Of a stretch of 64,000 bases of DNA, positions 40,106 through 52,214 are shown in pieces. The position numbers were made by a program, and so were the translations under genes. The notes under the pieces were generated by a model. The model saw only the letters and a list, made by a program, of their open reading frames with translations, ran no database searches and had not been told where the DNA came from. The DNA is from Ottowia beijingensis (lineage in GTDB: Bacteria; Pseudomonadota; Gammaproteobacteria; Burkholderiales; Burkholderiaceae_C), in assembly GCF_013423955.1 (NCBI RefSeq), contig NZ_JACCKX010000001.1, forward strand, positions 3,844,001-3,908,000. Reading direction: 5' to 3'. Positions within the stretch are counted from its first letter, which is position 1; every line of letters begins with the position of its first letter.

Positions 40106-42817
40106 GGATGAGCGAGCACCAGCGCCGCTCACTGGTACGTGAACTGCGCGACGAAGTGGCGCGCTGCGCCGACCGCGATCAGCTACTCGTGCGGGCGCGT
40201 CAATGGCTGTACAAGAACAAGCTGGTGATCGTGCACGAGCGGGCAATTCGGACACTGATTGCGGCGGCACTTGCCCAGCTTGAAGTTGAAACAGGCACCG
40301 CCATCGCCGCCAGCGTTGATCCAGCAACACTTGATCGCTGGCGAGCTCAGTTTCAGAGCTGCGCCCAGATGGACAAACCCAGCAGAGTTGGCTATGGGCT
40401 GCACCGGCGAAACACTCAACCCGCCAAATCAGCGAGGTACTGGAGCGCATCGACCTGCTTTACACGCTGGACGTTCATAAGCACCTGGCAGACATCCCCG
40501 ATCTCATCTTGCGCCGCTACGCGCGCCGACTTGTCTCCAGGCCGCCCTCAGCCGGAGCCAAGATCAAAGAGCCAGCGCGCACCGTGGAGGTCGCATGCTT
40601 TCTTCGGTATTGCCTGTTCACCACCACAGACCAGTTGATCCTTATGGTGCAGCGCCGGATCGCCGATCTGTGGCGTCAGGCTGCCGCCGATGTCCCCGCT
40701 ACCGTCAATTGGGCCGCAATGTACAAAACGCTGCTCGGCGAACTTGTTGCCTTGAGCGCGCAAGGTGCGGTGCCAGATGCTGAGTTGCGTGCCCGTCTTG
40801 AAGCCTTGATCACCGAAACCCAGAAACGCAAACCACCGAGCAGGGCCTCCCTGGTCCGCGAGGGATTGATTGATGGAATTCGCCCCGTGCGGTCGTTGCT
40901 CGTCGCCATTGCAAAGCTGCCCTGGCAGGCCACCGGCGAGCATCCTGCCATCGAGTACCTTGCCAAGCTGCAAGCTTTATATCTCAAAGGATCCAGAAAG
41001 CTGCCAGTTGAAGTGGTGGCACCAAGTCTGGGAATGATCTGGCAGGTTTCGATCTCCAGCCCAGACCGGGAACGGGCGTTTCAGGCGTTGGAGGTGGCCA
41101 CCCTGTTTGCCCTGCGCCGCGCGGTGCGCAATGGCTCGGTCTGGATTGAGCACAGCCTGAGCTTTCGGGGTCGTGCGCGCTTGTTCTTCACGGACGAGCG
41201 TTGGCAGGCAGAGTCCAAGAAACACTATGCCCGTCTATCGTTACCCAGCAAGGCTGCCACTTTCTTGAAGCCTTTGCTGGCCAGAGTAACTGCCGGTGTC
41301 GATGCGGTGGCCGCTGCAGCCCGCAGTGGCGTACTGCGCGTGGATGATGAACTCCATTTGTCGCCATTGCCCGCAGAGGACGAAGACCCAGAAGTGACCA
41401 AGCTGCGCGCGGCTTTGGATCACCGCATCGGTGAGGTTCAATTGCCGGAAGTGATTCTGGCCGTTGACGCCCAGGTGCGCTTTAGCTGGATCATGCTCGG
41501 ACGTGAGCCGCGCTCTACCGACGAGCTGCTGATGGTCTATGCCGGCATCATGGCCCACGGCACCAGTCTGACTGCGGTCGAATGCGCGCGCATGATTCCG
41601 CAATTGTCTGCCACCAGCATTCGCCAGGCCATGCGCTGGGCGCGGGACGAACGGCGTCTGAGCCAGGCCTGCCAGGCTGTGCTGGAATTCATGCAGCGAC
41701 ACCCGATTGCCGCCACCTGGGGGCGGTCCGATTTGGCATCTTCTGACATGATGAGCATGGAGACCACCAAACGGGTGTGGCAAGCCCGGCTTGATCCTCG
41801 GCGCAACACACCTTCCATTGGAATCTACTCCCATGTAAAAGACCGGTGGGGCATCTTCCATGCGCAGCCCTTTGTGCTCAATGAGCGCCAGGCGGGCGTG
41901 GCCATTGAAGGTGTCATCCGCCAAGAAAAGCTGGAGACCAGCCAGCTTGCTGTGGATACCCATGGCTACACCGACTTTGCCATGTCACATGCCCGTTTGC
42001 TTGGTTTTGATCTTTGCCCGCGGTTGAAGGAACTCAAACAGCGCCACCTCTTTGTGCCACGCGGCACCAAAGTGCCCGCAGAAATCGCTGCGGTGTGCGA
42101 AGCCAATGTCGACGTCGCTTTGATCGAAAAGCATTGGGATAGTCTGGTGCACCTGGCAGCCTCGGTCATGAGCGGACATGCCAGTGCGGTGGCAGCTCTT
42201 GCGCGGTTCGGTTCTGCCGCCCAGGGCGATCCAATCTATGAGGCTGGCGTGCAATTGGGGCGGTTGCTGCGTACGGCGTTTTTGGCTGACTACTTTGTCA
42301 AGGACGCTTTCAGGAACGAGTTGCGCCGGGTGCTCAATCGGGGCGAGGCTGTTAACGCCCTCAAGCGCGCCATTTATACCGGCCGGATCAGCCCGGCGCA
42401 GGCCAAACGTGTCGATGAAATGCAGGCTGTGGCCGATGCGTTGAGCCTGATGGCCAACATCGTGATGGCGTGGAATACCTCACAGATGCAGGCGGTCCTG
42501 GATCGCTGGTCGAACCGCCGCCAGGTCATTCCACCGGAACTGATCGGGAAGATTGCGCCCACCAGGCTGGAGAGCATCAACTTGCGGGGTGTGTTTCGCT
42601 TCCCGGTTGACCGCTATGCTGACCAAATCCTGCCTTCGCGGCCAAATGCATCGATAACTGGCACCAATGGATGAAACCGACCACGGTTTGACGCCACGAA
42701 TCGCAGATTTGAAAGTGAACAGGAAAGTCAATGAAATCAACGATCTACCAACACCACCTCCGCGCCAGTGCTAGCTTTTCGTACCGTCACTTATTGCACT
42801 GAAAACGAGGAGACCCC
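40106..42817 (+). mobile_element. IS1071, left-truncated copy
   Basis: Corresponds to 4912-7622 of the full copy, with one indel (GCCGGAGCC against GCCGGGCC) and one visible substitution (40607 region, TTCGGTATT against TTCGATATT). The left terminal repeat and the first 490 bp are absent; the right end GGAGACCCC is at 42817. It is a direct repeat of the copy at 4422, so the two can recombine and delete the whole 35-kb island between them. Confidence 0.93.
40108..42674 (+). pseudogene. tnpA: IS1071 transposase, N-terminally truncated
   Basis: Begins inside the TnpA frame at MSEHQRRSLVRELRDEVARC and lacks about 115 N-terminal residues. One frame break at about 40350 is shared with the full copy; from about 40440 on the frame is open to NASITGTNG, stop 42674. 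The long uninterrupted part (about 740 residues) has the catalytic core. Not expected to be active without the DNA-binding N-terminus and left repeat. Confidence 0.88.
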
Positions 42818-43821
42818 AACAGCACCGGCACCACATCGAGCGGCTTCGAGCAGTTCGGCGAGACGGTCAACCGGCTGGACCAGATCAGCAAAAGTGTGGC
42901 GGACACGACGGGGCTCACGCAATCTCAGGTGGCACGCATTGCCATGGGTGCATCCGGTCACGTGGGAATCAATACCCCCTTGCGGGACTAGGCGCAAACG
43001 CGTCTGGCGACAAGAGCTATTTATCGGGGCTATCTGCCGCTGAACAAAAGGTGCTGACCTCCATGAACAGCGAGCAACTGGCCGAGTTCAAGCAGTTTGG
43101 CGACCGGGTGTCTCGGGACAGAAGCTTCATCAGCATGGTCGCCAGCGATAGCCGTGAAGCCCAGGACCTGTCCGCCCGGCTGGCATCGACCACCGCGCGG
43201 ACCGAGCGGGCTGACGCCAGCCTGAACGAGCGTAGCGCCTTCGCAGAGCGGGTCTCGACGGCCTATGAGCGAGGAGAGACTATCTCGATCGATATCGCCC
43301 AGGATCCCCACAACCTCGCGATGTTCACCCGCTACGCCGAGCAGTATGGTGGCAACAGCGCGTCGGCGCGCGTGCTGATGGAAGCGGAGCTGGCCAGGCA
43401 GTCGCTGCAGCCCAACCGGGTGTTCTCGGACGGCACTGCAGTGCCGTCCGCCTTTGGGGACCTGTCCGTCCAGCACCTGCAGAATTCCAGCAGCCCTGCC
43501 CTTGCGCCGGATCTTGGAGGCCAGCACCGCGCCAACCAAGGCAGCGTGCGCAGCTCTGGCGGTGGGCCCAGGGCTGCGTCGCCGGGCGAGTCCCCGTCGG
43601 CCATGCGCAGCGAGGTCCAGGCAGAAGGCCAGCGTATCCGTGCAAGCTCCTCCGCGGATCAGGCCACCTTCGAGCGCAAAGCGCAGATCACCAAAACGCC
43701 GGATGGGACCCTGGCTTCGGAGCGGTCCCTGATGCTGCAAACTGGCAAGCAGGTGAAGGAGGATGCCGCCCCCATCGTTGAGGACGCCAAGCAAGCTGTC
43801 AAAGATGCGCTGAAGAAATAG
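42818..43821 (+). pseudogene. traG: TraG-like conjugation protein, 3' remnant
   Basis: The C-terminal 330 or so residues of an F-type TraG-like mating-pair protein, cut at its 5' side by the IS1071 end. Visible: NSTGTTSSGFEQFGETVNRL, GLTQSQVARIAMGASGHVGI and, after a frame break at the C run 42975-42979, GLGANASGDKSYLSGLSAAE, then NSARVLMEAELARQ-like sequence and a polar C-terminus rich in Gln, Ser and Lys. Such proteins occur in integrative conjugative elements of Burkholderiales. It shows that the catabolic island entered, or rearranged, conjugative-element DNA. Confidence 0.75.
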
Positions 43822-43826
43822 ACCCG

Positions 43827-44159
43827 TTAGAGGCTCTTGTCTGCGTCGTGCATGCGATTGCCGTACTCAGAGTGCGGCGGCTTCATGAACGGCGGATGTC
43901 CTTCGTCCCGCCAGTAGTTCGCCGCCAGGTCTCGACCGGAGGTACCCATTCCGGGGATCGGATTGAGTTCCTCCTCCGTCGGAGCTCGGCGAAGCAAACG
44001 CTGCCGCTTCCCAACTTGCGATAGCGCTCCTCCGATTGCCCCCGAACAGCATCCCCAAGACCATCATGACAACGCGTACCCCCAGTCTTCGTGGCGCGCA
44101 GGCAGGTAGCCGAGACCTGCGCCCAGCACTAGGATGAAGAGGAAGATGGCTTTTCGCAT
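43827..44159 (-). CDS. Small exported protein next to traG (one frame break)
   Basis: About 111 residues. Start MRKAIFLFILVLGAGLGYLP with a near-perfect Shine-Dalgarno AAGGAGGT, 6 bp upstream. After a break at the C run 44079-44083 the frame continues RVVMMVLGMLFGAIGGALSQ, then PTEEELNPIPGMGTSGRDLA and NYWRDEGHPPFMKPPHSEYG to the stop at 43827. Two hydrophobic stretches suggest membrane location. It is convergent with the traG remnant (stops 6 bp apart) and probably belongs to the same conjugative element. Function unknown. Confidence 0.6.
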
Positions 44160-44261
44160 AGAACCTCCTTGCGATACGAGACACCTTACTGATCGACAGC
44201 CAGAAATCAAGGCGATCGGCGCATCCGCCACCGAGCTTCAAGCTCCTGTAACGCGCTGAAG

Positions 44262-44920
44262 CTATATCAGATTGGCTACGAGCTGTTCCAGTGTGAGGCG
44301 TTCTCGCGGAAATTGCGCTCGCACCGCGCTAGGCTCGGCGATACCCAGTAGCAGTCCAACTTGCACTTCGTCCGCCCCTCTCGCATACAGCTTTGCCGCA
44401 ACAGTATGGCGCGCTCGAAGCGCCGTCATATTCTTGAGCTCGGCATAGCAGAAGATCTTGCGATAGGCTTCCAGGATGCTGCGGCATTGAAACTGCCTCT
44501 GACCGTTCGCTTCGTACGGCGTGATTTCAAAACCCCGTCCACTGGAAGACAAGAACAGTCGAGTGGTTGGATCGAGCCCTCTATATGCCCTATCGTCACC
44601 AAGTCCGAGTTTTCGGAGAACGCGCTCGGCGAGATAGCTGCTCAGAACCTCATCTAGCCTAGAGCTGCGAAAGAACAATGGCCGCGACCGGCCATTGATC
44701 GCGACCTCTGGTCGAAACTCGGACGAGTGGCGCACGCCCCAGTGGGGTCAAGGTAGTCTCGGATCTCCAGACGCGCGATCTCCAACGGTCGAGCCCCAGT
44801 GGCCAAGAGGAGAAAGTACAGCCCCAGATCTTCATGAGGCTGATGACTACGGCCGCGGATGCGTTGAGCACCTTCAGCGATCTCCTCTTCACTGAGGACG
44901 TGAGTGTTATGACTTGGCAT
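44262..44920 (-). CDS. Tyrosine-recombinase-like protein, possibly inactive (one frame break)
   Basis: About 219 residues: MPSHNTHVLSEEEIAEGAQR, LYFLLLATGARPLEIARLEI (box I Arg in GARPLEI) and ALRARHTVAAKLYARGADEV, which resembles box II around the R-H motif. After QVGLLLGIAEPSAVRAQF no catalytic Tyr in the usual position is seen. The frame breaks at the C run 44737-44740; correction gives DPTGAVRHSSEFRPEVAING. It looks like a short integrase-core protein associated with the conjugative element. Whether it is catalytic is doubtful. Confidence 0.6.
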
Positions 44921-45099
44921 AGGCTTCCCCTCTGTCCGCCCACTTCGAGAATTGAATCGCCATCCGATGCAAGCGAACTTGCTGCACAAACCTCTCGTTC
45001 TGGACTCCTGAACGCCCCCACCACCCTTACATCCTCCGAGCAGATACGTGCCCATTCAGTCGTCGTATCAGTTCTCGGACTCGACTCGCACACTCGCCC

Positions 45100-46515
<1,416 letters not shown>

Positions 46516-46554
46516 GGTGTTGTGCTCTCCTCGTTCTTCTTGTTGTGGCGATGC

Positions 46555-48174
46555 CTACTTGCGGAACATGGCCAGCATGCGGCGCGTGACGGCAAAGCCG
46601 CCGAACATGTTGACGGCCGTGAGCACCAGGGCGGCGAACGCCAGCCACATGATGAGCCCATCGGGCCGTCCGTTGGTCCCCGCCTCGGGGGTGCGATCTG
46701 CACCAGCGCGCCGATGGCGATGATGCTGGAGATGGCGTTGGTCACGCTCATCAGCGGCGTGTGCAGCGCGGGCGTCACGTTCCACACCACCATGTAGCCG
46801 ATGAAGCACGCCAGCACGAAGACCGTGAAGTGGCCCAGGAAGGCCGCGGGCGCATAGGCGCCAATGAGCCAGAACAGCACGGCCGCCACGGCGAAGATAA
46901 TGGTCAGCGCCTTGGCGGACATGGGCGCGCCCGCGCCATGGCCGTGGCCGTTCTTCTTCTCGGCCACCGCCGCGGCCGCGGCCTTGGGCGCCGGTGCGGG
47001 CGCCTGCTTGAGGGGCGGTGCGGGCCAGGTGATGGCGCCGTCCTTGACCACGGTGAGGCCGCGGATCGCCTCGTCTTCCATGTTGACCACGGCCACGCCG
47101 TCCTTGGCCTTGCACAGCTCTTCGGTCAGGCGCAGCAGGTTGGTGGCGTACAGCGTGGACGACTGCTTGGCCAGGCGCGAGGCCAGGTCGGTGTAGCCGA
47201 TGAGGGTCACGCCATGGCGCACCACGGCCTCGCCGGGCACGGTGAGCTCGCAGTTGCCGCCCTGCTCGGCGGCCATGTCCACGATCACGCTGCCGGGCTT
47301 CATGCTCTGCACCATCTCGGCGGTGATGAGCTTGGGCGCAGGCTTGCCGGGGATCAGCGCGGTGGTGATGATGATGTCGGCGTCCTTTGCCTGCTCCGCG
47401 TACATCTTGCGCTGCGCAGCCTGGAAGCCCTCGCTCATGACCTTGGCGTAGCCGCCGCCGCCCGAGCCGTCTTCCTCGTAGTCCACCTTGACGAACTCGC
47501 CGCCCAGCGACTTGACCTGGTCGGCCACCTCGGCGCGCGTGTCGTTGGCGCGAACGATGGCACCCAGGTTGGCCGCCGTGCCGATGGCAGCCAGGCCGGC
47601 CACGCCCGCGCCGGCGATGAAGACCTTGGCCGGAGGCACCTTGCCCGCGGCCGTGATCTGGCCGTTGAAGTAGCGGCCGAAGGCATTGGCCGCCTCGATG
47701 ACGGCGCGGTAGCCGGAGACGCCGGCGGTGGAGGTCAGCGCATCCATCTTCTGCGCGCGCGAGCGTGCGCGGCAGGCAGTCGATGGCCAGCACCGTGGTC
47801 TTCTTGGCGGCCAGCTGCTGCATCAGCTCGGGGTTCTGCGCGGGCCAGATGAAGTCGATCAGCGTGCCGCCTTCGCGCATCAGGCCGACTTCGGCCTCGC
47901 TCGGCGGGCGCACCTTGAACACGATGTCCGACGCGGCCCACAGCGCGGCCGCGTCCGGCAGCACCTCGGCCCCGGCGGCGCGGTAGGCATCGTCGCTGAA
48001 GTTGGCGGCTTCACCCGCGCCGGATTCGATGGAGACCTTGAAGCCCAGCTTAATGAGCTTTTCGACCACGTCGGGCACGGTGGCGACGCGTTTTTCGAGC
48101 GGGAAGGTTTCGCGGGGAATGCCAATGCACTGGGCGTCACGGCGATGCATTGCTGCGCTGGGGGCTGACTGCAT
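46555..48174 (-). CDS. pntA: NAD(P) transhydrogenase subunit alpha (two frame breaks)
   Basis: About 540 residues. NAD-binding domain: [59 protein letters not shown]-terminal membrane part: [20 protein letters not shown] and [20 protein letters not shown], then [20 protein letters not shown]. An Ala/Pro-rich linker with NGHGHGAG joins them. Breaks at about 47745-47765 and at the G run 46687-46691. Start 48174 ([12 protein letters not shown]) has GAGGAG upstream. First gene of the pntAB operon. Confidence 0.93.
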   Translation of the reverse strand: MQSAPSAAMHRRDAQCIGIPRETFPLEKRVATVPDVVEKLIKLGFKVSIESGAGEAANFSDDAYRAAGAEVLPDAAALWAASDIVFKVRPPSEAEVGLMREGGTLIDFIWPAQNPELMQQLAAKKTTVLAIDCLPRTLARAEDGCADLHRRRLRLPRRHRGGQCLRPLLQRPDHGRGQGASGQGLHRRRGRGRPGCHRHGGQPGCHRSRQRHARRGGRPGQVAGRRVRQGGLRGRRLGRRRLRQGHERGLPGCAAQDVRGAGKGRRHHHHHRADPRQACAQAHHRRDGAEHEARQRDRGHGRRAGRQLRAHRARRGRGAPWRDPHRLHRPGLAPGQAVVHAVRHQPAAPDRRAVQGQGRRGRGQHGRRGDPRPHRGQGRRHHLARTAPQAGARTGAQGRGRGGGREEERPRPWRGRAHVRQGADHYLRRGGRAVLAHWRLCARGLPGPLHGLRAGVLHRLHGGVERDARAAHAADERDQRHLQHHRHRRAGADRTPEAGTNGRPDGLIMWLAFAALVLTAVNMFGGFAVTRRMLAMFRK

Positions 48175-48486
48175 GAATACTCCTCTCGATATGTGGCATT
48201 CCTTCTGGTGCATAGCGGTGCACCTGCCCTCGAAGGAGCGTTGAAGAAACTACTTCGTCAAACCTCTTCTCTTCACCGCCTCTAGCAACCATCCCTCACT
48301 GGCGGGTATCCCGGAATGAACACCTGCAGCGGCATGAGATAGAGCGACGGTTTCGCAGGCGGCATTCCCAACGAGAATCCCCACCGGGGCTTCCCGCAGA
48401 TTCAGGCCGCTTGACTGGCCGATTGCAGCATTCGCAGGTTCACGGCACAGAGAGTGACCGCGTCTGCAATACAAGCAATTGCCTCT
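48175..48486. other. Intergenic region upstream of pntA
   Basis: 312 bp between the pntA start and the stop of the acyl-CoA dehydrogenase gene. It contains an inverted repeat GGTGCA-TAGCG-TGCACC type sequence near 48211-48228. A short minus-strand frame at 48250-48474 (74 codons) has no recognised similarity and no good start signal; I do not call it a gene. The pntA promoter should lie here, but no clear -35/-10 was found. Confidence 0.5.
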
Positions 48487-50280
48487 TCAGAACGCTGCGT
48501 CAGAGAACTCCAGCGTGGCGCCCGAGCCAGAGACGATTGCATGCCGCAGCCCCGCCGATTTGGAAAGAACGTGGTCACCGTAGAAGCGGCAGGTCAAAAT
48601 CTTGTAGGTCAAGAAGTCCGAGCCAGGATCCGATGCGAGGAGGCGGTCGGCAGCCAATGCGGCCCGTCCCATTTGCCATCCAGCCGCGACGATGCCCAGG
48701 AGTTCCAGGAACGGACCAGAACCCGCCAGGGCAGGCTTGGGACCGCCCTCCCAAGACTTCACAAGCGACTCCACTGCTGCCTCGAGGTCGCCGATACCCT
48801 TGTTCAACTGAGCACCAATGGCGCGGAGTTCGGCATGCGCATGGGATTCCAGGTCAGCCTGGACCTGCCGCATACGCACGATCACCGCACCAATCGCGCG
48901 TCCGCCATCGCGGCCGATCTTGCGTCCCACCAGATCCATCGCCTGGATGCCGGTCGTGCCCTCATAGATCGTCGTGATGCGGGCGTCGCGGAGATACTGC
49001 GCGGCTCCGGTTTCTTCGATGAAGCCCACGCCGCCGTGAACCTGGATCCCCATGGAGGCGATATCCAGACCGGTTTCCGTGAACCACCCCTTGGCGACCG
49101 GCATCATCAGTTCGACGAAGGCCTGGTGGGCATCCCGGACTTCCGGATCCTGATTCAGCGCAGCCTGGTCCATGCTTGCCGCCATCACCGCCGCCAGCGC
49201 GCGCATGGCCTCAATCCGGGATTTCATGCTCAACAGCATTCGGCGCACATCGGGGTGCCGGATGATCGCAACTTTGGCGCTGGTCTCACCGCCTTGCTCC
49301 ACGCCTTGAACCCGCTCCCGCGCATATGCCCTGGCCTTCTGGTAAGCGCGTTCGGCCAGCCCAATGCCCTCCAGGCCCACGGCGAAGCGCGCCGAGTTCA
49401 TCATGATGAACATGTACTCCAGCCCGCGGTTCTCCTCACCGACCAGATAGCCGACCGCTCCCGCACCGTCGCCGAAAGCCATGACGCACGTGGGCGTGGC
49501 ATGCAGGCCGAGCTTGCGCTCGATCGACACTGCTCGCACGTCGTTGTGCTCGCCCAGCGAACCATCTTCATTGACCAGCACCTTCGGCACCGCGAACAGC
49601 GAGATCCCCTTGGTTCCGGCCGGGGCGCCTTCGACCCTCGCAAGCACCAGATGCACCACGTTCGGAACCAGATCGTGGTCCCCGTAGGTGATGAAGATCT
49701 TGGTGCCATGCAATCGGTACGAGCCATCGGCCGCGCGGGTGGCGCGGGTGCGCACGGCGGAAAGGTCAGAGCCTGCCTGCGGCTCGGTCAGCACCATCGT
49801 GCCGGTCCATTCACCGCTGACCATGCGCGGCAGGTACCGCTGCTGCAGTTCAGGCGAACCAGCGTGACGCAGCACGTTCACCGCGCCTCGCGACAGCAGG
49901 CTCAGCAGGCCAAACGCGACGCTGCCGCTGTTCCACATTTCTTCGACTGCAGCGGCCAGCACGCCGGGAAGATTCTGTCCGCCCTGCTCTTCAGGCGCGG
50001 ACAGTGCAGGCCAACCGGCCTCGACGAAACGCGCATACGCCTGCGCCCAGCCCGCTGGCATACGGGGCGCGCCACCTTCAAGGCGAACGCCCTCAATGTC
50101 TCCCGAGTGGTTCAGAGGAGCGATGACCTCCGAGGCAAAGACTCCAGCCTCTTCCAGCACTGCGCGAGCAAGGTCGGGAGTGGCCTCGCCATAGCCGGGC
50201 AGCGCTGCGATTTCATGCAGGTCCGCGAGCTCATTCAGAACGAACTGCATGTCCTGCAAAGGTGGGGTGTACTGACTCAT
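48487..50280 (-). CDS. Acyl-CoA dehydrogenase, DmdC-like
   Basis: 597 residues, intact. Long-form acyl-CoA dehydrogenase with an extended C-terminus, as in the DmdC/3-methylmercaptopropionyl-CoA dehydrogenase-like group. FAD and substrate motifs: TGTMVLTEPQAGSDLSAVRT, KIFITYGDHDL, IERKLGLHATPTCVMAFGDG, QVHGGVGFIEETGAAQYLRD, ITTIYEGTTGIQAMDLVGRK (catalytic base region). It introduces an alpha-beta double bond into an acyl-CoA. In this cluster it may dehydrogenate the cyclohexanecarboxyl-CoA-type intermediate before hydration and BadH oxidation; that assignment is inferred from neighbours. Confidence 0.88.
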   Translation of the reverse strand: MSQYTPPLQDMQFVLNELADLHEIAALPGYGEATPDLARAVLEEAGVFASEVIAPLNHSGDIEGVRLEGGAPRMPAGWAQAYARFVEAGWPALSAPEEQGGQNLPGVLAAAVEEMWNSGSVAFGLLSLLSRGAVNVLRHAGSPELQQRYLPRMVSGEWTGTMVLTEPQAGSDLSAVRTRATRAADGSYRLHGTKIFITYGDHDLVPNVVHLVLARVEGAPAGTKGISLFAVPKVLVNEDGSLGEHNDVRAVSIERKLGLHATPTCVMAFGDGAGAVGYLVGEENRGLEYMFIMMNSARFAVGLEGIGLAERAYQKARAYARERVQGVEQGGETSAKVAIIRHPDVRRMLLSMKSRIEAMRALAAVMAASMDQAALNQDPEVRDAHQAFVELMMPVAKGWFTETGLDIASMGIQVHGGVGFIEETGAAQYLRDARITTIYEGTTGIQAMDLVGRKIGRDGGRAIGAVIVRMRQVQADLESHAHAELRAIGAQLNKGIGDLEAAVESLVKSWEGGPKPALAGSGPFLELLGIVAAGWQMGRAALAADRLLASDPGSDFLTYKILTCRFYGDHVLSKSAGLRHAIVSGSGATLEFSDAAF

Positions 50281-50302
50281 AGTGCCTCCTGTGGCGAAGC
50301 GC

Positions 50303-50320
50303 TTGCGTTCAACAACGCAA
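50303..50320. promoter_or_regulatory. Perfect inverted repeat TTGCGTT-CAAC-AACGCAA
   Basis: Lies 23 to 40 bp upstream of the acyl-CoA dehydrogenase start codon. It is an operator-like 7-4-7 palindrome with no T tract, so it is not a terminator. It occurs in the 146-bp gap after the crotonase gene at 50427. Confidence 0.4.
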
Positions 50321-50426
50321 ACAGATGGATAAATTTCTTATTCGGATCTCCAACCGTGTGCGATGCCTCGGTCGTGAAGTACCGCTGCCTGAGACATCGC
50401 AAGGGCTTGCTGCAAGAGCATGCCGC

Positions 50427-51221
50427 TCACTCGCCGGTGAAGTTCGGGGGCCGCTTTTGGGAGAACGCCTGCAGACCTTCCCGGTAGTCGGCACTCCAGC
50501 CCATTTCGCGAATGAAGCTGGCCTCCATGGACAGTTGCTGCTCCAGCGAATGGCTGGTGGCCGCATGCATCAACTGCCGGGTGCGTACCAACGCCTTGGT
50601 CGGCATCTGGGCGATTTGTGCTGCCAAGGCATCGATGGTGCCGGCGAACTTCGAGTCCTCGACCACCTGCCAGATGAGCCCCCACTCAGCCGCCGTCGCG
50701 GCTGGGAGCTTCTCGGCGAGCATTGCCAGACCCAGAGCACGCACGGTGCCAACGGATCGCGTGAGAAACCAGGTACTGCCGGTATCCGGCGTCAGCCCGA
50801 TCCTGGAGAAGGCTTGCAGAAAGTAAGCGGATTGGGCGGCCACCACCAGATCGCAAGCCAGCGCGATGGATGCGCCGCCTCCCGCAGCCAACCCTTGCAC
50901 CGCCGCGACAGTAGGAACCTGCAGGCTCTGCAAGCGCATCACCAGCGGCTTGAAGTACCGCTCCACCAGATTGCCGATGTCCGGCAACTTGCCATCGACC
51001 TCCTGCATGGCGGGATCGGCAAGATCCTGCCCCGCGCAGAAGGCACGTCCCGCCCCGCCAAGCACCAGCACCCGCAACTGGCGGTCGGCTTCAATTCGGG
51101 ACATGGCCTCATGGAGCTCCACCATGGTCTCGGCGTCCAGGCTGTTGAGCTTCTCCGGCCGGTTCAGCACGATGCGCGCCACGCCGCTGTCCACCGTGAA
51201 AAGAATGTTCTTGAATGTCAT
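50427..51221 (-). CDS. Enoyl-CoA hydratase/isomerase (PaaG-like)
   Basis: 264 residues, intact. Crotonase fold: VARIVLNRPEKLNSLDAETM, RAFCAGQDLADPAM (CoA/oxyanion), AAVQGLAAGGGASIALACDL and SRIGLTPDTGSTWFLTRSVG. The second oxyanion and catalytic positions resemble PaaG-type isomerases (D in TPDTGST, with no Glu in GGGASIAL), so isomerisation is more likely than simple hydration. It ends with SADYREGLQAFSQKRPPNF, the family C-terminus. It lies between the acyl-CoA dehydrogenase and a DMT transporter in the minus-strand cluster. Confidence 0.87.
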   Translation of the reverse strand: MTFKNILFTVDSGVARIVLNRPEKLNSLDAETMVELHEAMSRIEADRQLRVLVLGGAGRAFCAGQDLADPAMQEVDGKLPDIGNLVERYFKPLVMRLQSLQVPTVAAVQGLAAGGGASIALACDLVVAAQSAYFLQAFSRIGLTPDTGSTWFLTRSVGTVRALGLAMLAEKLPAATAAEWGLIWQVVEDSKFAGTIDALAAQIAQMPTKALVRTRQLMHAATSHSLEQQLSMEASFIREMGWSADYREGLQAFSQKRPPNFTGE

Positions 51222-51250
51222 GCTTCAACTCCTTCAGGACGTGATCGGAA

Positions 51251-52194
51251 TCAGTTCGGCTTGCGCACGACGATCCCGACGCCGATTGCGGTGACGACCA
51301 TCCCGGCGACCGTCAGCCCCGTGACCGGCTCGCCAAAAGCACCCACGCCATCACCGCTGTCGTGGGAGGTACTAGGTAGAAAAGACTGGTGACGGAGGTT
51401 GCGGCGCCTCGCTGGATCAACAGATACAGCAAAGAGCTGCCTCCCAACGTCAGCCCCAGCACGGACCAGGCCATGGCCCCCGCCAGCTCCGAATTCAGGC
51501 CCCCAGCGGCGCCGACCCACCGCATCGGCTCCGTTTCCAGCAACGCCAGAGGTGTGGTCACCACAAACGCCGCCAGCAATTGGATGAAGCTGGCGGTCCG
51601 AACATCGCAGGGAGCCACGAAGCGCTTCTGGTACAGGGTTCCCATGGTGATGGCCAGCAGAGCCGTCAACGCGCAACCCAAACTGGCAGGGCCGACCTCC
51701 CCGAACCCCAGCTTTGCCCAAACCACCAGCAGCAATCCCAGCAGTCCGAGAACAAGCCCCACCCATTGGGCTCTTGTCACGCTGCCGCCTCGGCGGGAAA
51801 GCCAGATCGCCGTCAGAACGGGCTGCAACCCGACGAGCAATGCAGTCAGGCCCGCGCCCATCCCCATCTTCACTGCGGCCCACACGCCGCCCAAGTAGAT
51901 GGCGTGCATCAGCATCCCGGTGACGCTCAGGTGCAGCCAGCTCCGGGCGTCCCGCGGCCACGTCGCCCGGGCGGCAACGGCCCAAATGCCAAAGCAGCCG
52001 ACGGACAAGGCATAGCGAACCGCCAGGAACTTCATGGGCGGCGAATGCGGCATGCCGTACCTGGCCACGACAAAGCCCGTGGCCCAGATGACCACGAACA
52101 CAAGGGGCATCGAGCGCACCAGCATCGGACTTGCCGCCGAATGCGCTGGCTCCCGGAGATCAGATGCGCTGGAAATAGGGACTCCCTGAATCAA
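51251..52194 (-). CDS. EamA/DMT-family transporter (one frame break)
   Basis: About 314 residues with ten predicted helices in two EamA repeats: LVFVVIWATGFVVARYGMPH, MLMHAIYLGGVWAAVKMGMG, GLVLGLLGLLLVVWAKLGFG, VLGLTLGGSSLLYLLIQRGA, VTSLFYLVPPTTAVMAWVLL. After a break at about 51326-51340 the frame continues GEPVTGLTVAGMVVTAIGVG to the stop at 51251. DMT proteins usually export metabolites or amino acids. Why it is embedded in an acyl-CoA cluster is unclear; export of an acid intermediate is one option. Confidence 0.85.
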
Positions 52195-52214
52195 AGACTG
52201 CGTGGGGAAACCAC

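Noticed and set aside
48250-48474. 74-codon minus-strand frame between pntA and the acyl-CoA dehydrogenase
   Set aside because: Some protein-like composition, but no start signal and no family match. Described as an intergenic region instead.
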